Assembly: GCF_034424525.1 (NCBI RefSeq)
Contig: NZ_CP139979.1
Span: 868,001-932,000 of the forward strand
From: Sphingobium yanoikuyae
GTDB taxonomy: Bacteria; Pseudomonadota; Alphaproteobacteria; Sphingomonadales; Sphingomonadaceae
DNA length: 64,000 nt
Direction of reading: 5' to 3'
Shown here piece by piece: positions 10,101 to 17,910 of the stretch (position 1 is the first letter of the stretch; the number at the start of each line of letters is the position of its first letter). A model generated the notes under the pieces. It was not told where the DNA came from, ran no database searches, and saw only the letters and a program-made list of their open reading frames with translations. The position numbers were made by a program, and so were the translations under genes.

Positions 10101-10733
10101 GGCGGGCGCGGCCTGTCGGGCACCGGACCCAAGGCGGGCGGGCCGCTCTATCTCGGCCGCCTAACCCGCACCGCGCCGGTCTTTGCCGAGCGGGTCGGCT
10201 ATCTCGCCTCGCCAATCCATGATTTTGTCAGCTGGCTGGAAGCGCAGGACGATCATGAGGCGGCGGCGGTCGCGCGCCATTATGGCGATGCGTCGGCGCT
10301 CGGCGTTGAACTGGCGCTGCCCGGCCCGGTCGGCGAGACCAACCTCTATGCGCTGCATCCGCGCGGCTTGCTGCTGCTGCGTCCGGGCACGCGGCGCGGC
10401 CTGCTGGCCCAGATGGCCGCCGTGCTGGCGACCGGCAATCGCGCGGTGATCGAAGGGGCGCCGCTGCCGCAGGGCCTGCCCGCCAGCGTCGCCGCTCATT
10501 TCCTCGCCCAGCCGGACGCGCCTTTCGCCGCGATGCTGGTGGAGGGGGATGTCGACCAGATCCTCGCCGCAACCCAGGCGGTGGCCGAACTGGACGGGCC
10601 GATTGTCACCGTCCACGCAGCCGCGCCCGGCGACGAGCGCGCCTGGCATCTCGACTGGCTGCTGGAGGAGGTATCGACCTCCATCAACACGACCGCCGCG
10701 GGCGGCAATGCCAGCCTGATGATGATCGGCTGA
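7125..10733 (+). CDS. putA: Bifunctional proline dehydrogenase / P5C (glutamate semialdehyde) dehydrogenase PutA
   Basis: The 1202-aa enzyme oxidises proline to pyrroline-5-carboxylate (FAD) and then to glutamate (NAD+). The PRODH barrel holds MMVRLVKGAYWDAEIKRAQ. The aldehyde dehydrogenase part has PLIAETGGQNAMIV and catalytic Cys826 in GQRCSALR. There is no N-terminal ribbon-helix-helix domain, so this PutA does not repress itself, consistent with a separate AsnC-type regulator next door. About 200 residues after the ALDH domain form the extra C-terminal domain of longer, non-DNA-binding PutAs. A terminator follows directly. Confidence 0.96.
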   Translation: MTDQHPFAAFAPAIRDKSPLRQAITAAYRRDEAECLAPLLDAATLPDATRSAVADTARHLVTTLRANHKGTGVEGLVQEYSLSSQEGVALMCLAEALLRIPDNDTRDALIRDKIADGDWSSHLGGGKSLFVNAATWGLVVTGKLVGSVDDRGLAAALARLVARAGEPVIRRGVDLAMRMMGEQFVTGETIKEAVKRAKELEAKGFAYSYDMLGEAATTAADAARYYADYEKAIHAIGKASAGRGIYAGPGISIKLSALHPRYVRAQADRVMGELLPAVKQLALLSKRYDIGLNIDAEEADRLELSLDLLESLALDPDLAGWDGLGFVVQGYGKRCPFVIDWIIDLARRANRRMMVRLVKGAYWDAEIKRAQVDGLADFPVYTRKVHTDVAYVACAKKLLAAPDAVFPQFATHNAQTLATIYQMAGPDFAIGKYEFQCLHGMGEPLYEQVVGKDKLDRPCRIYAPVGTHETLLAYLVRRLLENGANSSFVNRIADPDVSIEEMIADPVEIVRAMPHPGARHDQIAAPAGLYPDRRNSDGIDLSDEGALAALTQALQHSATIAWTAAPEGGEGEARPVCNPADHRDIVGTVWEASADHARAAAIRAANACWPNTSVADRAVLLERAADAMQDRMPVLLGLIMREAGKSLPNAIAEVREAIDFLRYYAAQARGTFGPDQVPLGPTVCISPWNFPLAIFTGQVAAALVAGNPVLAKPAEETPLIAAEAVRLLHEAGVPGDALQLLPGDGRIGAALVAAPETAGVMFTGSTEVARLIQRQLAARLSPAGKPIPLIAETGGQNAMIVDSSALAEQVVADVIASAFDSAGQRCSALRILCLQEDVADRTLTMLKGALRELRIGRTDRLAVDTGPVITAEAKAGIEQHIAAIRALGRKVEQQELPEEAAHGTFVAPTIIELDSIADLSREIFGPVLHVIRFRRERMDALVDAINATGYGLTFGLHTRLDETVARVTARVKAGNIYVNRNVIGAIVGVQPFGGRGLSGTGPKAGGPLYLGRLTRTAPVFAERVGYLASPIHDFVSWLEAQDDHEAAAVARHYGDASALGVELALPGPVGETNLYALHPRGLLLLRPGTRRGLLAQMAAVLATGNRAVIEGAPLPQGLPASVAAHFLAQPDAPFAAMLVEGDVDQILAATQAVAELDGPIVTVHAAAPGDERAWHLDWLLEEVSTSINTTAAGGNASLMMIG

Positions 10734-10738
10734 TGATG

Positions 10739-10769
10739 AAAAGGGCGGCCTGCACGGGCCGCCCTTTTT
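10739..10769 (+). terminator. Rho-independent terminator after putA
   Basis: AAAAGGGCGGCC (10739-10750) pairs with GGCCGCCCTTTT across a 6-base loop (TGCACG), and the T run continues. It may also serve ohr from the other strand, which ends 22 bp away. Confidence 0.9.
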
Positions 10770-10791
10770 CTTTATGCCAGGTCGCCGCGCG

Positions 10792-11220
10792 TCAGGCGAC
10801 GCTGAGGCGCACGTCGATATTGCCGCGGGTGGCGTGCGAATAGGGGCAGATCGTGTCCGCTTCGGCGACCAGCGCTTCGGCCGCCGCCTTGTCGACGCCC
10901 GGCAGGCTGATTTCCAGCGCGACGTCCAGGCCAAAGCCCTTGTCGCTACGCGGGCCGATGCCAACCGTGGCGGTGACGCTGGCGTCGGCGGGCACGCGGG
11001 GCAGATCCTTGTCCTGGCTGGCGGCGAACTTCATCGCGCCCAGGAAGCAGGCGGCATAGCCCGACGCGAACAGCTGTTCGGGATTATTGCCCTGGCCATT
11101 GCCGCCCAGTTCCTTGGGTGTGCCCAGCGTCACCGCGAAGCTGCCATCGGTGGTTGCGGCCTTGCCGTCACGGCCGCCGGTTGCGGTGGCGCTGGTGGAA
11201 TAGAGGATCTTGCTGCTCAT
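10792..11220 (-). CDS. ohr: Organic hydroperoxide resistance protein Ohr
   Basis: The 142-aa OsmC/Ohr-fold protein reduces organic hydroperoxides with thiols, usually lipoyl groups. Catalytic Cys58 (GYAACF), Cys125 (ICPYS) and Arg17 are present, as are the NPEQLFA and CPYSHATRGN signatures. Start ATG is preceded by AAAGGA at good spacing. It is divergent from ohrR, and the gap carries two near-identical copies of a candidate OhrR operator, so induction by organic peroxides is expected. Confidence 0.95.
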   Translation of the reverse strand: MSSKILYSTSATATGGRDGKAATTDGSFAVTLGTPKELGGNGQGNNPEQLFASGYAACFLGAMKFAASQDKDLPRVPADASVTATVGIGPRSDKGFGLDVALEISLPGVDKAAAEALVAEADTICPYSHATRGNIDVRLSVA

Positions 11221-11245
11221 CGATCGGTCCTTTCATTTAATCATC

Positions 11246-11272
11246 TGCGATTAAATCGCGTACGATCTATAT
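11246..11272. promoter_or_regulatory. Candidate OhrR operator, copy 1
   Basis: A 27-bp element made of TGCGATTAAATCGC followed by GTACGATCTATAT. It holds two overlapping inverted repeats (GCGAT..ATCGC and ATCG..CGAT). It matches copy 2 at 11301-11327 in 23 of 27 positions. It lies just upstream of ohr. Confidence 0.65.
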
Positions 11273-11300
11273 GTGCCTGCCGATCTGAGTCGTCAACCCT

Positions 11301-11327
11301 TGCGATCATATCGCGTGCGATTTATAT
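11301..11327. promoter_or_regulatory. Candidate OhrR operator, copy 2
   Basis: Second copy of the 27-bp element (TGCGATCATATCGC then GTGCGATTTATAT), 55 bp from copy 1, 21 bp before the ohrR start codon. Direct duplication on both sides of the divergent promoters suggests one site per promoter. Confidence 0.65.
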
Positions 11328-11348
11328 TTCGGGGCAAGGAGTATCGCC

Positions 11349-11813
11349 ATGACCACCCCCGCCATGACTGCCCAAGATACCGCGCGCGGCGCGCTCGACG
11401 ATTTTCTCTGCTTCGGCGTCTATTCGACCGGGCTTGCCTTCAACCGGCTCTACAAGCCGCTGCTCGATCGCTACGGCCTCACCTATCCCCAATATCTGGT
11501 GATGGTGGCGCTGGCCCGGCGCGACAATCAGACGGTCGGCGAGCTGGGCGGTCAGCTCTTCCTCGAATCCAACACACTGACCCCGCTGATCAAGCGGCTG
11601 GAGGCGGCGGGCCTCGTCACCCGTCAGCGCGACACGGCTGACGAACGAGTGGTGCGGGTGCGCCTGACGCAGCAGGGGCAGTCCGTGGCGCAGGACGTGT
11701 CAACCTGCGTCCCCGCCGAACTGATGGAGGCCGTCGGCATCTCGATCGAGGAAATCGCCGCGCTCAACCAGTCGCTGGTCACGCTGCGGGAGAAATTGCA
11801 GCGCGCGGCCTGA
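11349..11813 (+). CDS. ohrR: MarR-family peroxide sensor OhrR
   Basis: The 154-aa MarR-type repressor has the reactive Cys21 (FLCFGVYS) with the Tyr residues that hydrogen-bond it in OhrR proteins, and a wing region (RDTADERVVRVRLT). Oxidation of that Cys by organic peroxide releases DNA. AAGGAG precedes the ATG by 7 bp. It lies divergent to ohr. Its last 35 bp overlap the end of the convergent cNMP/thioredoxin-reductase-like gene. Confidence 0.94.
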   Translation: MTTPAMTAQDTARGALDDFLCFGVYSTGLAFNRLYKPLLDRYGLTYPQYLVMVALARRDNQTVGELGGQLFLESNTLTPLIKRLEAAGLVTRQRDTADERVVRVRLTQQGQSVAQDVSTCVPAELMEAVGISIEEIAALNQSLVTLREKLQRAA

Positions 11814-13431
11814 CCGCCTCGTCATTCACATGGCTCCAGATGCGCGAAATCACGACCGATCCTTCGCCCACGGCCGAGGCGACGCGCTTCACCGATCCGG
11901 CGCGCACGTCGCCGACCGCGAAGATGCCGGCGCGGGAGGTTTCATAGGGGGAGGGGGCCTCGACCGCATCGCCGGTCAGCACGAACCCCTTGTCGTCGAG
12001 CGCCACCAGTCCCGACAGCCAGCCGGTATTGGGCGCCGCGCCGACCATGATGAACAGGGCGCAGCAGGCGATCTCGCGCGCGCTGCCATCGGCCTGGCGG
12101 ATGGTCACCGCGTCGAGCTGCGCATCGCCATGCAGGCTGTCAATTTCGGTGTTATAATGGACGCTGATCGCCGGGTCGGCCTCCAGCCGGCTGGACAGAT
12201 AACTGGACATCGACAGGGCGAGTGAAGGCCCGCGCACCAGCAGATGGACATGGCGCGCGCTGCGGCTGAGGAACATCGCCGCCTGGCCGGCGCTGTTGCC
12301 GCCGCCGACCACCACCGCTTCGGCCTGGCGGCAATAGCGGGCCTCATTCTCGGTCGCGGCATAATAGATGCCGGCCCCTTCCAGATCGGCGAGCCGGTTG
12401 ATCGGCAGGCGCCGATATTCCACGCCGGTCGCGACCAGGACCGCGCGGGCACAGATGCGCTGGCCATTGTCGAAGACGCCGCAATAATGGCCGTCGCCGG
12501 TTTCCTCCAGCGCCGTAACTCGGCGCGGCATCAGGAAACGGGTGCCGAATTTCATCGCCTGCACCTCGCCGCGCCAGACCAGGTCGGCGCCCGAAATGCC
12601 GGTGGGAAAACCCATATAATTTTCGATCCGGCTCGACGTGCCGGCCTGGCCGCCGATCGCGATATCCTCCACCACCAGCGCGTTCAGCCCTTCGGCCCCG
12701 GCATAGACGGCCGCCGCCACGCCGGCTGGTCCGCCGCCCACGATCAGCAGATCGACCGTCTCATTCTCGGTAAAGCCGCGGTCGAGGCCAAATAGCCGGG
12801 CGACCTTCTCGGGGGTGGGATCGGCAACGACATTGTCGCGACCGAAGATCACCGCAGGCTGGTCCGCCTGCGCCCCGCAACTGGCCGCCACCCGCCGGGC
12901 GTCGTCGCTGCCCAGCGCATGCGATGTGTAGGGCAGGCGGTTGCGGCTGGCGAACTCAGCAATGCAGCGCACCGCCCGATCCTCATCCTCGCCGATCAAC
13001 ACCAGGGTGCTGTCGCCCATGTCGAGCTGCCGCCGGCGCCGCGCCGCCAGCACGGTGATGATGATATCCGACATTTCCGGGATCGCCGCCATCAGCCGCA
13101 GCATCGCCGGGCGCGGCACTTCCAGCACGCGGGTATCGCGCGCCGCGCGCATCGGGATCGACCAGCTGCCGCCGCCCAGGAAGGAAATCTCGCCCATGAA
13201 CTGGGTCGGCCCGATGGTGGAGGGGACATGCCGTTCCTCGCCGAACGGATTGACCACCTCGATCTCGCCATCCTCGACATAGATGAAGCGGTCGACCGGG
13301 TCGCCGGGCCGGACGATATAGGTTCCGGCGGGATAGATGGCCTCGCTGCCCTCGGCGCGCAGCGCCGCGACATGCTCGGCCGTCAGCGGCACACGCTGCA
13401 TTTCCCGCAGATCGCGCCCGATCGTCTCCAT
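11779..13431 (-). CDS. Cyclic-nucleotide-binding domain fused to thioredoxin-reductase-like flavoprotein without the CxxC
   Basis: From the ATG at 13431 the protein has 550 aa (a start at 13527 would add 32 low-quality residues). Residues about 10-125 form a cNMP-binding domain (AGTYIVRPGDPVDRFIYV, FMGEISFLGGG). A thioredoxin-fold-like spacer follows (about 130-205), then an FAD-binding Rossmann unit (GGGPAGVAAAVYA, GGQAGTSSRIENYMG) and an NADPH-binding unit (VVGGGNSAGQAAMF). Where thioredoxin reductase has CATC, this protein reads YYAATENEA, so it cannot do the usual dithiol exchange. It may be an NADPH oxidoreductase with another acceptor, gated by a nucleotide. The role is unknown. Confidence 0.85.
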   Translation of the reverse strand: METIGRDLREMQRVPLTAEHVAALRAEGSEAIYPAGTYIVRPGDPVDRFIYVEDGEIEVVNPFGEERHVPSTIGPTQFMGEISFLGGGSWSIPMRAARDTRVLEVPRPAMLRLMAAIPEMSDIIITVLAARRRRQLDMGDSTLVLIGEDEDRAVRCIAEFASRNRLPYTSHALGSDDARRVAASCGAQADQPAVIFGRDNVVADPTPEKVARLFGLDRGFTENETVDLLIVGGGPAGVAAAVYAGAEGLNALVVEDIAIGGQAGTSSRIENYMGFPTGISGADLVWRGEVQAMKFGTRFLMPRRVTALEETGDGHYCGVFDNGQRICARAVLVATGVEYRRLPINRLADLEGAGIYYAATENEARYCRQAEAVVVGGGNSAGQAAMFLSRSARHVHLLVRGPSLALSMSSYLSSRLEADPAISVHYNTEIDSLHGDAQLDAVTIRQADGSAREIACCALFIMVGAAPNTGWLSGLVALDDKGFVLTGDAVEAPSPYETSRAGIFAVGDVRAGSVKRVASAVGEGSVVISRIWSHVNDEAVRPRAAISPAA

Positions 13432-13636
13432 CGCCGGCCTCCCGCCACTCCGTGTCGCGCGATGATGGCGATGGTGCAGCCTGTGCGCAATGGTCGCGGG
13501 CGCTCGGGATGCGATCTGGCGCATCAATAGGTTGATCTCGATCAGCCCTGGCGCTCCGGCGCAAGGTGGCGCTTGCTTTCGTGCGGAAATGCCCCTTAGT
13601 CGGCACCTCCGTCACGGCAACGACAACAGGATGATA

Positions 13637-16600
13637 ATGGGCAAGGCGAAATTTGGCTCCGTCAGCGGGCGCACGGATGCATGGGCGGCGCTGGGCCTGT
13701 TCCTCGGAATTGCCTTCTTCCTGGTAAGCGGCGCTGTCGCCTATCTCAATATTCAGGGCCTGGGCGAGAGCGACCGGGCGATCCGCCATACCCATAATGT
13801 GCTGATCGCGCTCGATGAACTGCTTTCGACCGCGCAGGATGCCGAGACTGGCCAGCGCGGCTATCTGCTGACCAGCGATCGCGGCTATCTGGAGCCCTAT
13901 GAGAATGCGGTGGCGACCATGCCCGGCCGGCTCGATGCGCTGGCCAGGCTGACCCGCGACAACCCGACCCAGCAGAATAATCTCGCCCGCCTGCGGCGTC
14001 ATGTCGATGCCAAGTTTGCCGAACTCAGGGAAACGATCGAGGCGCGGCGCAACCAGAGCATCATCCAGGCGCTGACGATCGTTACCACCGGCCGCGGCAA
14101 GCAGGAAATGGACGCCGTCCGGGCCCAGCTCGACACGATGGCGCGTGAGGAATTGCGACTGCGGGAAATCCGCCTCGCCGACATGGCATCTGCCTCGCAG
14201 ACCGCGATCATGTCGGGCCTCGTCACCGGCCTTCTGGGCGTGGTGCTGACCATCGCCGTCTATCTGCTGGTACGCCGCAACAGCAAGGCGCGCGCGCGCC
14301 AGGCCTGGTTGCAGGCGGGGCATCTGGGGCTGGCCGACGCCATGCGTGGCGACCAGAGCGTCGAGCAGCTGGGGGAGGCGATCCTCGCCTTCCTCGCGCG
14401 CTATCTCGGCTTCCAGGGCGGTGCGCTGTTCAAGGGGGAGGAAGGCCAGTTCAACCGCGTCGCGACGCTGGGCGTGCCGGCCGACGCCGACATGCCGCAG
14501 CGCTTCGTCGCCAAGGAAGGGCTGCTCGGCCAGGTCGCGGCTGAAGGGCGGGCGCAGCTGCTGCATGACGTGCCCGATCATTATCTGACGATCGGCTCGG
14601 CCTTTGGCCGCGATCGTCCCCGCCATCTGCTGATCGTGCCGACCGTGACCGACGGCGTCGTCAATGCGGTGCTCGAACTGGGCGCCTTCGATCCGGTCGA
14701 TGACCGTGTGCTCGAACTGTTGGAGGAAGCGAGCGCCGGCATGGGCATCGCACTGCGTTCGGCCCGTTTCCGCGCCCGGTTGCAGGACGCGCTGGAGGAA
14801 ACCCAGCGCCAGGCCGAGGAATTGCAGGCCCAGGGCGAGGAACTGCGCGCCAATAATGACGAGCTGGAAACCCAGAGCCGCCAGCTTCAGGACTCCGCCT
14901 CCCGCCTGGAGGCGCAGCAGAGCGAACTGGAACAGACCAATGTCCAGCTGGAGGAGCAGGCCCGCCACATGCAGGCGCAGCGCGACGATCTCGCCCGTGC
15001 CCAGCTGTCGCTCCAGCAACAGGCCGCCGAGTTGGATCAGGCCAGCCGCTACAAATCCGAATTCCTCGCCAATATGAGCCATGAGCTGCGCACGCCGCTC
15101 AACTCGCTGCTCATCATGGCACGCCTGCTGGCGGAAAATCGTGCCGGCAATCTCAGCGCCGATCAGGTGCGTCATGCCGAGACGATCGAGACGTCGGGCA
15201 ATGACCTGCTGACCCTGATCAACGACATTCTCGACATTTCCAAGATCGAGGCGGGCAAGCTGGAATTGCAGCCGCGTTCGGTGCGGATCGCGCCGATGCT
15301 GGACAAGCTGCAGGCGATCTTCGCGCCCTCGGCCCAGGCCAAGGGCCTGTCCTTCCGCCTCGCCGCCGGCGCCGATCCGGTCGAGATCGAAACCGATCCG
15401 CAGCGCGTCGAGCAGGTGCTGAAGAATTTCCTGTCCAATGCGATCAAGTTCACCGATCGGGGCGAGGTCGCGCTGACCGTCGGCCGGCATGCGGATGGCC
15501 GGGTCGCCTTCACCGTGCAGGACAGCGGCGTCGGTATTGCGGAAGCGCAGCAGAAGCTGATCTTCGAACCCTTCCGCCAGGCCGATGGCACGATCAGCCG
15601 CAAATATGGCGGCACCGGCCTTGGACTATCCATCTCGCGCGAACTGGCGCGGCTGCTGGGCGGCGAACTGCGCGTCGAAAGCCAGCCGGGCGAGGGCAGT
15701 GCCTTCTCGCTGCTGCTGCCCGATCGCTTCGATCCCGCGCTCAGCCATCTGCCCTCGATCAGCCTGGCCGAAGCGCCGCGGCCCCAGCCGGTGGCGCCCG
15801 CGCGCCAGCGTGTCGCCAGCCTGGTCGATACCCAGGATGATCGCGAAACCCTGTCCGGGGATTCGCGCCTGATCCTGATCGTGGAGGATGATCCGGTCTT
15901 TGCCCGCATCCTGTGCGACATCGCGCATGAACAGGGCTTCCAGTGCCTGATCGCCGGCACCGCCGACGAAGGCGCGCTGATGGCTCGGCAATATCTGCCC
16001 CATGCCGTGATCCTGGACATGAACCTGCCCGACCATACCGGCCTGTCGGTGCTCGACCGGATCAAGCGCGACATGCGCACCCGCCACATCCCGGTCCATG
16101 TCGTGTCGGTCGATGATGACAGCCAGGCGGCGCTGGCCAGCGGCGCGATCGGCTATCTGTTCAAGCCGGTGAAGCGCGATGCGCTGATCGACATGCTCGA
16201 AGGGCTGGAGGCGCGCATGGCTCAGCGCATGCGCCGGGTTCTGGTGGTCGAGGATGACGCCCAGCAGGCCGAGAGCATCAAGCTGCTGCTCGCTTCGCGC
16301 GAGGTGGAGACGCTGGAGGCCCATTCGGCCGCCCAATGTTTCGAGATGCTGGGCCGCGAGACCTTCGACTGCATGGTGCTCGATCTCAACCTGCCCGATG
16401 CGTCCGGTTTCGATCTGCTCGAACGGTTGAGCGCGGACGACAGCGTCGGCTTCCCGCCAGTCATCGTCTATACCGGCCGCGACCTCGGCGCGGAGGAGGA
16501 ACTGCGCCTGCGCCGCTATTCCAAGTCGATCATCGTCAAGGGCGCCAAGTCGCCCGAACGGCTGCTCGATGAAGTGACGCTGTTCCTGCATCAGGTGGTG

Positions 16601-17050
16601 TCGGAATTGCCCGAACCCCAGCAGCAGCTGATCGCCCGTTCGCTCAGCCGCGACGAGGCGCTGGAAGGCAAAAATATTCTGGTTGTCGAGGACGATATAC
16701 GGAACGTTTATGCCCTCACGAGCATTTTCGAACCCCATGGGGTTCATGTCCGTATCGCACGCAATGGCCGCGAGGCGCTTGTCGCGCTCGAAGAGGCAGC
16801 GCGCGCCGAGGCGCCCAAGGTCGATCTTGTGCTGATGGACGTGATGATGCCCGAAATGGATGGGCTGACCGCGATGCGCGAAATCCGCAAGCAGGGCTGG
16901 GGCGTGGGCCTGCCGATCATCGCGCTCACGGCCAAGGCGATGGCGCAGGACCAGCAGGAATGCCTGGCCGCCGGTGCCAACGATTATCTCGCCAAGCCGC
17001 TCGACGTCGACAAGTTGCTCAGCCTGGTGCGTGTATGGATGCCGCGCTGA
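13637..17050 (+). CDS. Hybrid sensor histidine kinase, CHASE3-GAF-HisKA-HATPase-REC-REC-REC
   Basis: The chosen ATG (AGG 6 bp upstream) gives 1137 aa. One transmembrane helix near residues 20-42, a CHASE3-type sensor loop, and a second helix (LVTGLLGVVLTIAVYLLV) place sensing outside the membrane. Then come a GAF domain, a long Gln/Glu-rich coiled coil, a dimerisation domain with His482 (MSHELRTPLN) and an ATPase with N and G boxes (NAIKFTD, GGTGLGLSIS). Three receiver domains follow with Asp794, Asp916 and Asp1068. Its stop overlaps the start of cheR (TGATG), so the two are translationally coupled. The signal is unknown. Confidence 0.93.
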   Translation: MGKAKFGSVSGRTDAWAALGLFLGIAFFLVSGAVAYLNIQGLGESDRAIRHTHNVLIALDELLSTAQDAETGQRGYLLTSDRGYLEPYENAVATMPGRLDALARLTRDNPTQQNNLARLRRHVDAKFAELRETIEARRNQSIIQALTIVTTGRGKQEMDAVRAQLDTMAREELRLREIRLADMASASQTAIMSGLVTGLLGVVLTIAVYLLVRRNSKARARQAWLQAGHLGLADAMRGDQSVEQLGEAILAFLARYLGFQGGALFKGEEGQFNRVATLGVPADADMPQRFVAKEGLLGQVAAEGRAQLLHDVPDHYLTIGSAFGRDRPRHLLIVPTVTDGVVNAVLELGAFDPVDDRVLELLEEASAGMGIALRSARFRARLQDALEETQRQAEELQAQGEELRANNDELETQSRQLQDSASRLEAQQSELEQTNVQLEEQARHMQAQRDDLARAQLSLQQQAAELDQASRYKSEFLANMSHELRTPLNSLLIMARLLAENRAGNLSADQVRHAETIETSGNDLLTLINDILDISKIEAGKLELQPRSVRIAPMLDKLQAIFAPSAQAKGLSFRLAAGADPVEIETDPQRVEQVLKNFLSNAIKFTDRGEVALTVGRHADGRVAFTVQDSGVGIAEAQQKLIFEPFRQADGTISRKYGGTGLGLSISRELARLLGGELRVESQPGEGSAFSLLLPDRFDPALSHLPSISLAEAPRPQPVAPARQRVASLVDTQDDRETLSGDSRLILIVEDDPVFARILCDIAHEQGFQCLIAGTADEGALMARQYLPHAVILDMNLPDHTGLSVLDRIKRDMRTRHIPVHVVSVDDDSQAALASGAIGYLFKPVKRDALIDMLEGLEARMAQRMRRVLVVEDDAQQAESIKLLLASREVETLEAHSAAQCFEMLGRETFDCMVLDLNLPDASGFDLLERLSADDSVGFPPVIVYTGRDLGAEEELRLRRYSKSIIVKGAKSPERLLDEVTLFLHQVVSELPEPQQQLIARSLSRDEALEGKNILVVEDDIRNVYALTSIFEPHGVHVRIARNGREALVALEEAARAEAPKVDLVLMDVMMPEMDGLTAMREIRKQGWGVGLPIIALTAKAMAQDQQECLAAGANDYLAKPLDVDKLLSLVRVWMPR

Positions 17051-17910
17051 TGGAAGAACATTTCGGGCCGCGGGACGAACTGGAGCTCGACCTGCTGCTC
17101 GAAGCCATCTTCCGCCATTATCATTACGACTTTCGCGGCTATTCGCGCGGATCGCTGCATCGCCGGCTGGCCCGTGCCCAGCATCAGCATGGCTGCGACA
17201 GCCTGTCCCAGCTTCAGCATCTGCTGCTGCGCGATCCCGCCGTATTCGCCGACCTGATGGGCTTCCTTACCATCCAGGTGAGCGAGATGTTCCGTGATCC
17301 CGCCTATTTCCGGGCATTGCGCGAGCAGGTCGTGCCGCATCTCAAGACCTATCCCTCGCTCAAGGTATGGATCGCCGGCTGCGCCAATGGCGAGGAATTC
17401 TACTCGCTCGCGATCCTGTTCCGCGAGGAAGGGCTGGAGGATCGCACGATCTTCTACTGCACCGACATCAGCCCGGCCGCGCTCGAAAAGGCGGAAGCGG
17501 GCATCTACGCGATCGATCGTCTGCCGCAATTCAGCGAAAATCATCGGCTCGCGGGCGGGAAGGCCTCGCTGTCCGATTATTATACTGCCGCCTATGGCGC
17601 TGCCGTCTTCGACAAGACGCTGCGTCGCCGCGCGGTCTTTGCACAACATAATCTGGCGAGCGACCAGGTCTTCGGGGAGGTACAGCTGGTGTCCAGCCGT
17701 AATGTGCTCATCTATTTCGATCGCGAATTGCAGGACCGCGCGCTTGGCCTGTTCGGGGAATCGCTGGTCCGCGGCGGCTTCCTGGGGCTGGGCTCGAAGG
17801 AAACGCTGCGCTTCTCGCGCTATTCCGATGGCTTTGCTGATTTCGACGAGGGCGAGAAAATCTATCGCCGCAACCTGCAGGAGCTGAAGGCGCTCGACCA
17901 TGCAGCCTGA
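17050..17910 (+). CDS. CheR-type protein-glutamate methyltransferase
   Basis: The start overlaps the kinase stop; an ATG at 17035 is an alternative. The 286-aa protein has the CheR N-terminal helical domain (DFRGYSRGSLHRRLAR) and a SAM-binding domain with AGCANGEEFYSLAI, FYCTDIS and SSRNVLIYFD. CheR methylates Glu residues of chemoreceptors, yet no receptor or CheB is here, so it may act on a coiled-coil region such as that of the upstream kinase. It overlaps the next gene by 11 bp, so all three genes form one operon. Confidence 0.92.
   Translation: MEEHFGPRDELELDLLLEAIFRHYHYDFRGYSRGSLHRRLARAQHQHGCDSLSQLQHLLLRDPAVFADLMGFLTIQVSEMFRDPAYFRALREQVVPHLKTYPSLKVWIAGCANGEEFYSLAILFREEGLEDRTIFYCTDISPAALEKAEAGIYAIDRLPQFSENHRLAGGKASLSDYYTAAYGAAVFDKTLRRRAVFAQHNLASDQVFGEVQLVSSRNVLIYFDRELQDRALGLFGESLVRGGFLGLGSKETLRFSRYSDGFADFDEGEKIYRRNLQELKALDHAA

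Noticed and set aside
12983..15490. Long minus-strand frame opposite the hybrid kinase
   Set aside because: Low-complexity translation with no motif; the plus strand shows clear kinase and receiver motifs.
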